DNA of 64,000 nucleotides from Siphonodentalium dalli (GCA_032622095.1 CP136063.1:118254723-118318722), one strand, 5' to 3'. Counted from the first letter of the stretch, positions 37,372 to 49,712 are shown. Made by a program: numbers and translations. Notes: generated from the sequence alone by a model not told the origin.

Positions 37372-37440
37372 AAGTTTAGCATAATACAGATGACGATTAT
37401 AGTGATGATGAAGGTGATGATGAGGACAAATTGAAGATGG
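36961..37440. repeat. (GAT/GAC)n trinucleotide-rich tract
   Basis: Nearly 0.5 kb of GAT, GAC and GGT triplets. Low-complexity open frames in several frames are products of the triplet repeat. Confidence 0.95.
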
Positions 37441-37514
37441 CGATGACTATGTTGTGTATATGTTTCCTATATATTCATCTCAATTTTCATGTAATTTCAT
37501 GATTGAGTTATTAA

Positions 37515-37650
37515 AGATGCATAATCCGATTAAGCGCCCCTCAATTACTATTTGGATTCGGGGGCAAACAAATATTTGAATCGAGTCGAGGAACCGACAT
37601 ATCAAAGCTCAGATTTATTAGATATCGATTCCTCAGTCGGTCATCATATA
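37515..37650. mobile_element. Fragment of TTAA foldback family B
   Basis: TTAA then AGATGCATAATCCGATTAAG and TTTGAATCGAGTCGAGGAAC, left half only. Confidence 0.55.
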
Positions 37651-38218
37651 ATAGCTCTGAGCTGCTCGTCGAATAATAACTTTATTCCGACTAGTAATGG
37701 TTGCCAGGCAATATGGTTATCATGGGGAAGTTACTGAATTCCCATAAACTACGAAGATGACAATTCTAGAAATTAATCATTCGTGTTCTCAAACGCTGAA
37801 ATGCATCGCTTTGTCCCGCGTAGATACATTTTTGTCATTATTTCAGATTACGATGCTTAGCTGACGTGCGAAGTTTGAACGGATACGTTTCTGTACATGC
37901 TTATATAGGCCAATATCTACAATGAAAGAGAAGATCAACATATTTGAATTGCTGCACAGTGAGCGATTCTATGGATAAGCAGGTTAGAATCAGCCACATA
38001 TATGGTCAGTAATAACACCAAGGAAACAATTTGCAGACACGAGGCCCATTAAAAAAACTGTTTTTTTTTCACTGCTTTTGTTATTAGGAGCCAAATGTAT
38101 TCCTTGTTCACTCTTGTTTCCAATCCTGTTCAACTATCTATTTTACAAGTCACTAAATATATATGGCATCCTACCATACCATTTATAGAGTATAATCTTC
38201 ACCATTATTAATGGCTAT

Positions 38219-39268
38219 GTATAGGTTATAAACCCCTTGGGTATCTGTACAAGAAATATAGACCAAGCCGCGAAGCGGCGCGGTCTATATTTCTTGTACA
38301 GATATACCCAAGGGGGTTATGACATATTTATAAAACGGTTCACACCCCAAGGCAAACACAATTGAGCCACATTCTATTCGACGATTACCTATCAATTACC
38401 ATTCAATTAAAAGTTAATTGAATTGAATGGATTGTGGTGTTACATATTCCTGTTGAATAATTAGTCAAATGTTCGTTGACAATCGGCTCACTTGGGTCTG
38501 CATTATATATCAGCATTGATAAATCATTTTGTGTCCGAATTTGATAACGTTTTATACTGATAACGTGTTTCTTGATAAAACAGATTCTTCGTTGTGACAC
38601 TAAACTGTTTCAGCTGTTTATGTTATTTTTCGCCTTGTTGTCATAATGGAATTATCGTTCAGAACACAGGAGACAATGTGCCGGAAGTGTTCGGACTCCG
38701 AAGTGAAACTGTTCCACATTAATTGCATGAAGTTTGTTTGATGAAATATCACCGGCATTCATAACAAAAGACGTAAGCAAACCTGTGTAAAGTGCCTGTA
38801 TTTTCCGCGCACATGCATGTATATGAAATTTGTGAAATTTGTGAAATTTGCTCAATGTATCATTCTGAAGATCATTATGTGATTATTGTGGATTATACAT
38901 TCGAAACAGGTTTGGATCTCGTTCAGTTTACTTCCAATCGCCCGCCCATCTCGATAGACAAAAACATATTGAACCAAAAGTGTTGGGCCCCAACCCATGC
39001 AGACCAGCCCTATATGTCCGCTAATAATGGAATGATCCGTGTTTTAACTTCCCAAGTGACTGGTGCGATCATTATCATGGCGCATTGTTAGAATTTCACA
39101 CCTACCGGTCCGATCTCCTTTCAGCTTACTATCCAATTAATGTCAAATTCTGTGTGATATTTAGCTCGAGTCTGTATTTTGGCCCCGTTGAAATACAGAT
39201 TCATACAAGAAATATTGTTCATGAATTGGAGCAATTTGATCGGCCGAGGGGTGTGCACCGCTTTATAA
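38219..39268. repeat. Direct duplication, copy 1
   Basis: About 1.05 kb repeated in the same direction at 46648-47690 with few differences (for example a missing GGGTCT-type block near 46918 and a Glu/Gly-type change near 47104). Begins with a GC-core hairpin. A 99-codon open frame (38792-39091) is kept in both, which the short divergence alone may explain. Confidence 0.9.
38224..38323. repeat. Long hairpin with GCCGCGAAGCGGC core
   Basis: CTGTACAAGAAATATAGACC pairs with GGTCTATATTTCTTGTACAG, outer arms AACCCCTTGGGTATC/ATACCCAAGGGGGTT, loop AAGCCGCGAAGCGGCGC. Confidence 0.9.
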
Positions 39269-39737
39269 TGGTCAAAATAAATGGCGTGAAACGATTCTAT
39301 ACCAATCTGTTCCAATCAAATTAATACAGGTACTTTAATTATGTGTGAAACAAACTGTGCATAACCTGCCTAAACACCAAATCTAACCCCAACATAATTT
39401 TCAGCGTTTTATGTGATGATATTGTTGTACAACCAGCTGAATTCCAGTTCATTCCTTGTGTGTGAAATGGTACTGTATGTGTGCAGTGTGCAGCAATGCG
39501 GTGACTGATCGGAGGTCCAGAGCCAGTCAGTATGCTAGCAACTATGGTTTGATGTCAGGGAGGATGGTATGGCGATACATGGGTTTATATCCCCGTGTTT
39601 ACATTTTGCGTTACTCCGTTCGCGTAGAACGCCTGTCGAGCACACGGCCGGGCTAAAGTGTTACAGGTCTAAAGCCATATTACGCCGATAAGGTTCCATG
39701 GCAATGATAACTGAGTCAGGCCTTGCCTTTATTATTA

Positions 39738-39794
39738 ACTAGCAGGGTTACCCGGCGTTGCCCAGGTTAATGCGATGAGAAACCCTTTCACGGG
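39738..39794. repeat. ACTAGC-type dispersed repeat end
   Basis: ACTAGCAGGGTTACCCGGCG and TTGCCC: the same small hairpin-bearing start as the repeats at 53774, 54949, 57313, 58096 and 62684. Widely seen in invertebrate dispersed repeats. Confidence 0.5.
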
Positions 39795-41785
39795 GCGTCA
39801 TGTGCCCCGCGAGAATCGGTTCGAAATCTGCAGACGACCCAGCGCGAAATCGCACTTGTCTCGGCGCCCTTCCGGTCACAAATGTCAGGGTCGGCTCCAA
39901 ACTTGAATTAAACAGCGACAAAGGTGAGTTAATGCAGAATATAACACACAATGCATACTCCACAATGATTACTAGTATCGAATCAATAGCTTTTATGGAG
40001 TATTATGCGATAAGATTTGTTTATTTTACATGTTTACAACAGTCATTATTTCCAAGTGCATTTTCAATGGAATATTCCACCAATTTCCACGAGTGATTAA
40101 CCGCAATTCTGGAAGCTACGCTTAAGTATACTGTTGCTCAATGTTAGATACATACATTTCCTAGCTCCCAAACCACATGTAAATTTAGTATTATACTTGT
40201 ATGCCACAAAAAATGAATCTTAAAATGACCAGAAAATGTCACGGTTCCCTTCCGGTCAACTGTTAGCATTTGGGTTCGCATCGGTTTGATCATGCCCCAG
40301 TTCCGAATCTGCACGTATTTAGTTTTCGCATTATTTGACCAGTATTTTCGTGCTCGTTGGAGACTTATCACGCATATTTTATTTCCATATTTACTAGTAA
40401 TGACTAGCACCACATATAACCAGGGATGTGGCTATATGGGGGGGGGGTGTGGGGTGTCTCACCCCCCCCCCCCCAGCAGAGAGCTATATTTTCAATAGTT
40501 GGAAATTTCATACATGCCACAACGAAATTTCACACCAACAATAGGTTGAACATTTTCTTGTAGTTTGATTATAAAACAATTTATTGGGGGAATTTATTGT
40601 TTTTCGACCAATATTTGCATATGTTCCTATTTTTGGTCAAAATATTTTGACAGAAATGGTCATCAGTTTTTTCCAAATTTTCCAACCTTAGGGGGGTGAC
40701 AGGTTGGAAATTTCCAACACTTGGAAAGCTTGTGTCCTGGTCCCTCCCCCGTGGCCAGTCAAAAACTTCTAGTTAATTTAAGAAAACAATATTGTCATAC
40801 ATTGGTCAACATTGTCATTGGAATTGTCATCAGTTGGAAATTTTCCAACAGTAGGAAGGCTTGAGGCTATTCTAGATGTTAGGATTTTGCGATTTTCTTG
40901 TTCAGATTTCAAAATTTTCGCACACCAGGCCGAACCATGGTCGGCCCGGTGTGTCATTGCCCCATCCACATGGCCAATACAAAACTGCTAATTAGTTTAG
41001 CAAAACAATATTTTACTACATTTGGTAAAACTTGTAGACATAAATGGTCATCAGTTGAAGAATTTTCCAACCTGAGGGGGAGCATGAGGTTTGAAATTTC
41101 CAACACTAGGAAAGCTTCAGTTGAGGCCAGTCTATAGATGCTAGGATTTGCGATTTTCTTGTATAGTTTTAAAAAAAAATTCTCACACCGGGCCAAACAA
41201 CCATGGTCGGCCCGGTGTTTCCTGGTCTGTTGTCGGTAGCTGTGTGCATTTGTCTGGAATTAGATCACTAGTTGTTTTTTTTGGGGGGCAATTTTCAGGT
41301 TAAAATATCTTAATGTTCTCATACTGGGAAAATAGAAGCATGGCTTATGAATATATAGGAAATCAGGCCTGAGCATGAGGTACAAGGGGGATGCAAATGG
41401 AATTATGCAAAAGTTGTGTTGGTGCGATTCCGACTCAAGGGGGGGGGGGGGTGCAGTTGGAAATTCCCATGGTGGACACCCCCCAGCGGAGACCCTCTAG
41501 CCACATCCCTGCATATAACACTATTTATACGGCGATATCTTGTTAAATGCACCTTGCTAGGCGACTTCGAAGCACGAACTAATTATTTTATTTAAAAGGA
41601 TGTCGTTTTTATGTGTGAACAATAAGTGGGAATACATATACACACCTGACATTGATCCGATATCACTCGTGTTGCGTACACGTCGCTAAAATCATAATAG
41701 GCCTACTGTCTACATTATATAATGTATCGTCTCAAACTTACACAAGTTTGTTTCTGTTATCTGACCGAATAATGGTTGTTTATGG
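39795..41785. repeat. Left arm of an inverted duplication (interrupted)
   Basis: Inverted copy of 42660-43548. After removal of the 1,091-bp element and one 8-bp target copy the arm is about 891 bp, against 889 bp in the other arm; the two are nearly identical. Confidence 0.88.
40421..41511. mobile_element. hAT-like non-autonomous element
   Basis: Ends CAGGGATGTGGCTA and mirror TAGCCACATCCCTG. CATATAAC flanks it on both sides (40413-40420, 41512-41519), an 8-bp target duplication. The matching site in the other arm (about 42930-42945) holds the target once and no element, which proves the insertion boundaries. The interior has repeated TTTCCAAC boxes, GGCCCGGTGT boxes and G/C runs, no transposase. 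Confidence 0.88.
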
Positions 41786-41867
41786 ACACAATACATTTGC
41801 GTAGTCAAATCCAAATTATATAGAGGATCTCCAACAAGTCCTCATGTTATATACTATTAAATTTACA

Positions 41868-41962
41868 AAACGAGTTCAGCAAATTAGGTATGGACCGAGC
41901 CTTTTGGCGAGGTCCATACCTAATTTGCTGGACGAGTTTTGTAAATTTGTATATAAACTGGG
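41868..41962. repeat. Long hairpin with GAGCCTTTTGGCGAG core
   Basis: CAGCAAATTAGGTATGGACC pairs with GGTCCATACCTAATTTGCTG; outer TTTACAAAACGAG with CTCGTTTTGTAAA-type mirror (ACGAGTTTTGTAAA). Located in the spacer of the inverted duplication. Confidence 0.88.
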
Positions 41963-42353
41963 GACGAGTTGGATATTCTATTTATTACATGATCGAAAAC
42001 TGTATTAAATTACATAAAAAGTGATGATAACAGTGCATAATGCACTCATGAACACAATGGCTTCTGTAGGAATTGAAGTGGTGGGTGATTTGGTCAGGGA
42101 ATATAGTTGCAATTAATCAACTTAAACATGATAAATTTAAATTAACTCTTGTACACAAATGAGCTACAATGGGAAATTAATGTTCCGTCTTACCTCACAC
42201 TATTACGATCACAAATGAACGCGTGTGCGAATGAATATGCATATAGGGCACTTTTTCATGTTACGCAACATGTTGCGTACCAACATTTACAGAATGGGTT
42301 TATTGAACTGATATATATAGGGGCAATCATGTAATAATTAGTAATATACACAC

Positions 42354-42538
42354 CTATCTGGATCTACTCGGGCACTCAATATGTAACTCGCAGCACCCAG
42401 CGCTTTGGGTATGTCATCAGACAACAGGACTCCGGAGCCTTTCGGGTCTAACTCCTGAAACTCCGAGAAGATGTTTTCCGAATCTAGTGAGGATGGAGCT
42501 CGCACGTTGTAAGATCCATTGATTGTAATGTTGAATAA
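42354..42538 (-). CDS. Exon of an unknown gene with a degenerate EF-hand
   Basis: Acceptor ACGGTTGCAG, donor GTGTGT; the one open frame gives 61 residues. A helix-loop-helix pattern is visible: ENIFSEFQEL, loop DPKGSGVLLSDD, then IPKALGAASYIL. In the loop, Gly 6, a hydrophobic residue at 8 and an acidic residue at 12 fit the EF-hand rule, Asp at 1 and Ser at 5 too, while Lys at 3 is unusual for calcium binding. The first 20 residues (LFNITINGSYNVRAPSSLDS) are not recognised. It is not part of ENOSF1: joining it to the ENOSF1 exon 1 flank gives a stop. It may be a lone exon of a gene extending either way on the minus strand, or a relic inside the inverted duplication. Confidence 0.5.
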
Positions 42539-42659
42539 CTGCAACCGTAAACATCCACCACTACTTGGGTGTCAGATTTGTCAAGTTAAATGAATTTAAA
42601 TCCTGCTATGCAATATGCATGGTGTATGCTTGGACATGTATATGAAGCCACCGAACAGG

Positions 42660-43548
42660 CATAAACAACCATTATTCGGTCAGATAACAGAAACAAACTT
42701 GTGTAAGTTTGAGACGATACATTATATAATGTAGACAGTAGGCCTAATGTATTATGATTTTAGCGACGTGTACGCAACACGAGTGATATCGGATCAATGT
42801 CAGGTGTGTATATGTATTCCCACTTATTGTTTACACATAAAAACGACATCCTTTTAAATAAAATAATAGTTCGTGCTTCGATGTCGCCTAGCAAGGTGCA
42901 TTTAACAAGATATCGCCGTATAAATAGTGTTATATGTGGTGCTAGTCATTACTAGTAAATATGGAAATAAAATATGCGTGATAAGTCTCCAACGAGCACG
43001 AAAATAATGCGAAAACTAAATACGTGCAGATTCGGAACTGGGGCATGATCAAACCGATGCGAACCCAAATGCTAACAGTTGACCGGAAGGGAACCGTGAC
43101 ATTTTCGGGTCATTTTAAGATTCATTTTTTGTCGCATACAAGTATAATACTAAACTTACTTGTGGTTTGGGAGCTAGGAAATGTATGTATCTAACATTGA
43201 GCAACGGTATACTCAAGCGTAGCTTCCAGAATTGCGGTTAATCACTCGTGGAAATTGGTGGAATATTCCTTTGAAAATGCACTTGGAAATAATGACTGTT
43301 GTAAACATGTAAAATAAACAAATCTTATCGCATAATACTCCATAAAAGCTACTGATTCGATACTAGTAATCATTGTGGAGTATGCATTGTATGTTATATT
43401 CTGCATTAACTCACCTTTGTCGCTGGTTAATTCAAGTTTGGAGTCGACCCTGACATTTGTGACCGGAAGGGCGCCGAGACACGTGCGATTTCGCGCTGGG
43501 TCGTCTGCAGATTTCGAACCGATTCTCGCGGGGCACATGACGCTCCGT
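42660..43548. repeat. Right arm of the inverted duplication (empty site)
   Basis: Inverted copy of 39795-41785 lacking the hAT-like element. Confidence 0.88.
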
Positions 43549-44820
43549 GCCTTTGTATGATGTGGATATTTGTTGGGGATAGAGAATGCTCTTGCTTAAA
43601 AGTGTTATACGTTTTCTCATAAATTGTATATTCAAATAGCATCATAAAACATGATTATTACAGTCATGGGATATAAGTAGTGGCTCACCTTGTCAATTGT
43701 CATTATGTTTGTCGCGATTAATCCGTTCCAACAATAATGAAGTATGTATTTATTTACAACTGCGTATACATTAGACGTCATAATATGATACATGAACATC
43801 ATAAACACATTAGTTCGATAAAAGATGATAATTGGGTTTTAAATATTGAGATGTATCAATCAATTTAGTGGGTTGGACTAAGTTCTCGAGGACACCTGGC
43901 TATTTCCATGAAGATACAGATGTTTCAAAGAAATTTCCAGGTGCTCCTCTGTTCATGGTGCTATATATTAGCTAAATATTCTCAGTTTAAACGAAATGTT
44001 GATGCGCATAAATATTAGCTACATGTGCCAGGCACAGAGCGAGATTTTGAGTTGTGTATGTCAGTCGAGGAGTCTGTTATAAAACCCTTGTCAGATGTGC
44101 AGTATTGGGAGGATCCTGAAAAGTCTTATGCTACTAACTGCATTTTCTTGTATATCAGTAGAAACTATATTTGACTGCACACTGTGACCACTATTTTTGA
44201 ACAGGCCTTCCATATCTCTTGACAAATTGTAACTTTTTTGTGGAAACTGTATTGAATGGAACAGACTCAATTTTGTTATAATATATATGCAATCCTCTGA
44301 CGGTTCGGGGTCTCTCAGTTTGCACAAATATATGTATCTCTTCAACAGAATGATAAATATACGTTTAATGCTTCTTCTATGTATCTCTTTTTGCTAGCTC
44401 ATTTTGTGAATGCCCTGATTGCTATTCCCATATAAATATGACAGTTAAGAAGATATAATTGTTCAAGTGACTTAAGTGGGTCACCATATGTCGGGATTGT
44501 GAAATGTGAACGTCCAAAACTACTTAAAATGACATGGAGATGGCCTGGATGACTGTATATAACTTATATGTGGATAAAGGCGAATAACAATCTTATCAAT
44601 GATAGTGCATATCCGCTCGCCATCCGCGACGCAAAAGACACCAAATGTGATTTAATTCATGGTATATCATTAGAGAAAAACGTGTATGAATTCGGTGGAA
44701 ATTGGTGCCAAATAAATTTGTACCAGCGTTTGCCTCTTTTGACAATTTAAACCACTCCCATTAGACCCAGGGATGCATTATATACTGGCGATGATTATAT
44801 ATATACACCAACAGCGTCAT
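43549..44820. other. Intergenic, no feature seen
   Basis: No coding exon or repeat that I can support. Confidence 0.45.
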
Positions 44821-46515
44821 TTTAGAATTTTTTTACCCGCACCGTTATCTTCCTCGTAAACAGTTACCCCTCTCAGAACGCCTTGGTGCCATCTCGATTG
44901 TACCACGTGAAGTTATATATAGAACGCACACAGACAGACAGAAAGACAGACAGACAGACAGCACGATTTGATTTCTTGTATCATTTGAGAAGAACGTGTC
45001 TGAATTTGATGGTAATTAGTACCAAAACTATTCTGTATCAGTCTTGGTGACCCTCTCGTCCCTATTTCAGTCTCAAGCTGCACACACTAAGACTCATTGG
45101 AGATTAGAGATCCATATATATGAAATTGGTGAAAATTGGCGAGTATACAAATTCGTATCAAATTTAAGGTCCCCATATCTCTCACCCATAGGGCACAAAT
45201 TTGGTGTATCTAAACGACACGATAAGATTCCTCGTATCACAGAGAAGAATATGTATCAATCTGGTGGAAATCGGCACTAAACATATAGATATAATTTGTT
45301 GTGTCCCTCTCATAGCTATACACCACTGACTCGAATGGCCCAACTTATGACACCCTTAAACCACACGATTATACTCCTGATATCATGGAGATGATTGTTT
45401 ATAAGTTTGGTGATAATCGGCGACTAAACAATTTTGTTTTATCAAATTTGGTGCCAATCCACCCCCCCATCTCTCAAACAAACAGCACCACTATGGCGTC
45501 TTTAAATCCCACGATTAGATTCCTCGTATCTTGGATAAGAACGTGTATCAATTTGGTGGAAATTGGCGCAAAAAAATTGTGCATCAATTTTGGTGCCCAT
45601 GTCCCTTTCAATGCAACCCTGACTCGAATGAGGCCACATTTGACAGATATAAGCAACACCATTAGACTCCTCATACCATGGGGATGATTTTGTATAAGTG
45701 TGGTGGCAATCGGCGACTAAACCAATTATTATCAAATTTAGTGCCCACCCCCTCCCAATCTCTCAACCAAAAGACAACAATTTGGCGTTGTTAAAGCGCA
45801 CAATTTGATTCCTTGTATAATGAAGAAGAATATATATCAATTTGGTGGAGATCGGTGCTAAAATTAGTTTTTAAATTTTGGTGCCCCTCTCCCCTTCTGT
45901 GCATCCCTGACTCGAACGACGCCACTTTTAAACCACACCATTGTTTTTTTCATATCATGGGTTTGGCGTTGTTAAATTGCACAATTAGATTCCTTATAGC
46001 ATGAAGAAGAATATATATCAATTTGGTGGAGATCGGCGCTAAAATTAGTTTTTCAATTTTGGTGCCCCTCTCCCCTTCCGTGCATCCCTGACTCGAACGA
46101 CGCCACTTTTAAACCACACCGTTGGTTTTTTCATATCATGGGAATGATTATATATAAGTTTGGTGGAAATTGGCGACAGAAAAAAAATCTGCCCCTCCCC
46201 CTTCCGGGCACCCCTGACGCGAACGGCGCGACTTTTGCCATATTTAAACCACACCATTAGATTCCTCATATCATGGGGATTATTATTTATAAGTTTGGTG
46301 GCAATCGGCGACAATTTTTTTCTGCCCCCTCCCCCTTTTCTACCCCTGACAACAACGGCGTCACTTTAGAAAATTCTAACCCCGACCATTATCTTTCTCG
46401 TAAAAAGCTACTCCTAGTAGATCCCCTTGGCATCATCTAGATGGTCCCCTGTGAATTTCTATAGAACACAGACAGACAGACAGACAGATAGACAGACAGA
46501 CAGACAGACATTCGC
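44821..46515. repeat. Tandem array of about 145-bp units ending in (CAGA)n
   Basis: Boxes like GATTCCTCGTATCATGGA and ATCAATTTGGTGGAAATCGG recur about every 145 bp (near 44970, 45230, 45372, 45520, 45666, 45810, 45990, 46128, 46261). Both ends carry ATAGAACACAGACAGACAG-type tails (44925-44960, 46460-46510). Non-coding. Confidence 0.8.
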
Positions 46516-46647
46516 AAATATAGATATAGATTAAGAAAAAGCTAATTGTACAGATATCACTTCTACTCCACCTTTCGCCGCCAAATATAACCAAGAAAAT
46601 CATAGTCAGAAATGGTAACGCCACCAAGATCATATTTTTAGCCATAA

Positions 46648-47690
46648 ATATGTATAGGTTATAACCCCCTTGGGTATCTGTACAAGAAATATAGACCAAG
46701 CCGCGAAGCGGCGCGGTCTATATTTCTTGTACAGATACCCAAGGGGGTTATGACATATTTATAAAACGGTTCACACCCCAAGGCAAACACAATTGAGCCA
46801 CATTCTATTCGACGATTACCTATCAATTACCATTCAATTAAAAGTTAATTGAATGGATTGTGGTGTTACATATTCCTGTTGAATAATTAGTCAAATGTTC
46901 GTTGACAATCGGCTCACTTGCATTATATATCAGCATTGATAAATCATTTTGTGTCCGAATTTGATAACGTTTTATACTGATAACGTGTTTCTTGATAAAA
47001 CAGATTCTTCGTTGTGACAATAAACTGTTTCAGCTGTTTATGTTATTTTTCGCCTTGTTGTCATAATGGAATTATCGTTCAGAACACAGGAGACAATGTG
47101 CCGGTAGTGTTCGGACTCCGAAGTGAAACTGTTCCACATTAATTGCATGAAGTTTGTTTGATGAAATATCACCGGCTTTCATAACAAAAGACGTAAGCAA
47201 ACCTGTGTAAAGTGCCTGTATTTTCCGCGCACATGCATGTATATGAAATTTGTGAAATTTGTGAAATTTTCTCAATGTATCATTCTGAAGATCATTATGT
47301 GATTATTGTGGATTATACATTCGAAACAGGTTTGGATCTCGTTCAGTTTACTTCCAATCGCCCGCCCATCTCGATAGACAAAAACATATTGAACCAAAAG
47401 TGTTGGGCCCCAACCCATGCAGACCAGCCCTATATGTCCGCTAATAATGGAATGATCCGTGTTTTAACTTCCCAAGTGACTGGTGCGATCATTATCATGG
47501 CGCATTGTTAGAATTTCACACCTACCGGTCCGATCTCCTTTCAGCTTACTATCCAATTAATGTCAAATTCTGTGTGATATTTAGATCAAGTCTGTATTTT
47601 GGCCCCGTTGAAATACAGATTCATACAAGAAATATTGTTCATGAATTGGAGCAATTTGATTGGCCGAGGGGTGTGCACCGGTTTATAAAA
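46648..47690. repeat. Direct duplication, copy 2
   Basis: Same direction as 38219-39268; again starts with the GCCGCGAAGCGGC hairpin (46659-46754), which here has a perfect stem. Confidence 0.9.
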
Positions 47691-48430
47691 ATTATAATAT
47701 AAAATGTATTGGTTACATGAATGCACCGCCTCAGAATTCCGTTAAAACAACTAATCCTTCAAATTATTTTTAAAAAACTACGGCTTATTACTGCAGGTTT
47801 TTCATTCACCAAACCAGAAAGCTTCTTAAAAAATTGGGTTCCCGCCATAAAATCTTCAAGTGTGCATGGCCCAGCCATTGTTCATACCTAAACATCGAAC
47901 GCATTTTAACGCGATCATAATAGTTACATACTGCAACTATAAGACATCCATCGAATACATACCCCACGAAAATTCGAAATGTGTTGTCCTGCGAGATATC
48001 CCATCGCTATAGCTCAATTTGACACGGCCAGATTAGCCTTTCTACAATAGCCTAAAACAATAAAGCTTCTCAAATCATCGGCATAGTCAATAGAACTTTT
48101 ACGAACTTGGACATTCCAACTACAGCTTTTACCGGACTCGGGGTCGCAGTACAACTTTAACGCGTCCCAAAATAACCGGAAAACCCAATTATCTATTTAT
48201 AAAATCCCCATAGGTCCACATATTTCTAAAAATTTGCCCAACAGTATACACCGGTGGCGTTAATTACTCAATAATACATTCGTTGATACTCATATTTGAA
48301 TTTTCAATCTGCCCGCCAATCTTCTCATGAATGCTGACCACGATATCGAGTTTTAATGAGGTAAATTGTCTAATTAACCCCGAAACAGCTTCGACACATT
48401 GTCATGAGCACCGGCCATACGATACAAATT
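47691..48430. other. Intergenic, no feature seen
   Basis: Nothing recognised. Confidence 0.45.
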
Positions 48431-48835
48431 CATTTTATGATATCACAAAATCGAATATATGATATCACAAAATAAGTAAGCATTTAGTTATATCAATAGT
48501 TCGATTTTATGATATCATAACATGATTTAATGATATCACAAAATGTTGAAGAAATAGTAGTCCAGCTATGCCATTTTCTATTTATTGATATCACAAAATG
48601 AATTAGTGATATCACTATAAATGCTTACTATTTTATGATATCAATAATTCGATTATGTTATATAAAAAAATGAATTTATGATATCACAAATTGGAATTAG
48701 TGATATCTTAAAATAATTTTGTGATATCATAAAATATTTAGTGATATCATATATATTCCAATTTGTGATATCATATATCCATTTTGTGGTATCACAAACT
48801 GAATTATTGTTATCACAAAATAGATAATAATTATA
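48431..48835. repeat. Cluster of GATATCACAAAAT-type words
   Basis: The word TGATATCA(C/T)AAAAT or its mirror ATTTTGTGATATCA occurs more than a dozen times in 0.4 kb in both orientations and with irregular spacing (about 20-40 bp), unlike a normal tandem repeat. Confidence 0.8.
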
Positions 48836-49229
48836 AGAACGGCGCCCCATACGATTGTAAATTACGATAACATTCACCTTTAGCTGTGTTGTTTCGAGCA
48901 TTACATTTATGGGAAATATAGAGTACTTTTTCGCCGAACCATATGAATGCCACTTCTTAGTTTACAGATGCTCCCCTTCTTACCTCCAGAAACCAAGCAT
49001 GTTCCGCATCTTATCAATTATAAATTTTCGAAATCGATCGAGATATTATTGTGAGAGATCCATAAACCAAATATGAACGAAATTGGTTGATGTTTGCTTA
49101 AGTTATCGCGCTAACAGACATCGATTTCTATAATTAGGAACAAGTGGCATAACTCTAGTTAGAAAGTCGGGGGCGGACCCGATTTTCACTGTGTGGCTGT
49201 CGCATGTGACAAATAACTCTCGGCGATGC

Positions 49230-49712
49230 TATATATGTGACCCGCCATATCAAATCCAGTCGTGACTCGTAAGTCTGGATTTTTTTACCCTGTGCCAATG
49301 CATTCTCTTATATATGCGAGGCGACCTATGGTCGACTGGCATATATAAGAGAATGCATTGGCCTAACAATTTTTTATCATTTGTTTTAAATAAATGTTTC
49401 TTACAATTTTTAGGACATAAAATAAAAAAAACATCCATTACCCTGCAGGGAGCCTGCTCCCCACACATATATAGAAGCATATAGAAGAGTGTCGTCTGCT
49501 CATGTTTGTCTGGGGCTCTGTATGGGTGAAATTATAAAATTGTTAAAGAATACAAGAAAAAATTATTAAAATTGTAAAAAATTGTTAGGCCAATGCATTC
49601 TCTTATATATGCGAGGCGACCTATGGTCGACTCGCATATATAAGAGAATGCATTGGCACAGGGTAAAAAAATCCCGACTTACGACTGGATTTTATATGGC
49701 GGGTCACATATA
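49230..49712. mobile_element. Palindromic element with two inner hairpins
   Basis: Ends TATATGTGACCCGCCATAT and mirror ATATGGCGGGTCACATATA. Next to each end, in inverted orientation, lies the hairpin GCCAATGCATTCTCTTATAT...GGTCGAC shared with the element at 15872. A 0.2-kb unique centre follows. It ends 96 nt before the first readable MFSD2 exon. Confidence 0.75.

Noticed and set aside
36804-37434. Several Ser-, Asp- or Ile-rich open frames
   Set aside because: Products of the GAT/GAC triplet tract in different frames.
38792-39091. 99-codon frame kept in both copies of the direct duplication
   Set aside because: The copies are so alike that conservation of an open frame carries little weight; no domain recognised.
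39748-40096. Open frames in both arms of the inverted duplication (ARIGSKSADDPARNRTC type)
   Set aside because: Repeated in the arms by duplication only; no homology known to me.
45385-46314. Open frames of 89-100 codons on both strands at 45-46 kb
   Set aside because: They run through the 145-bp tandem array.
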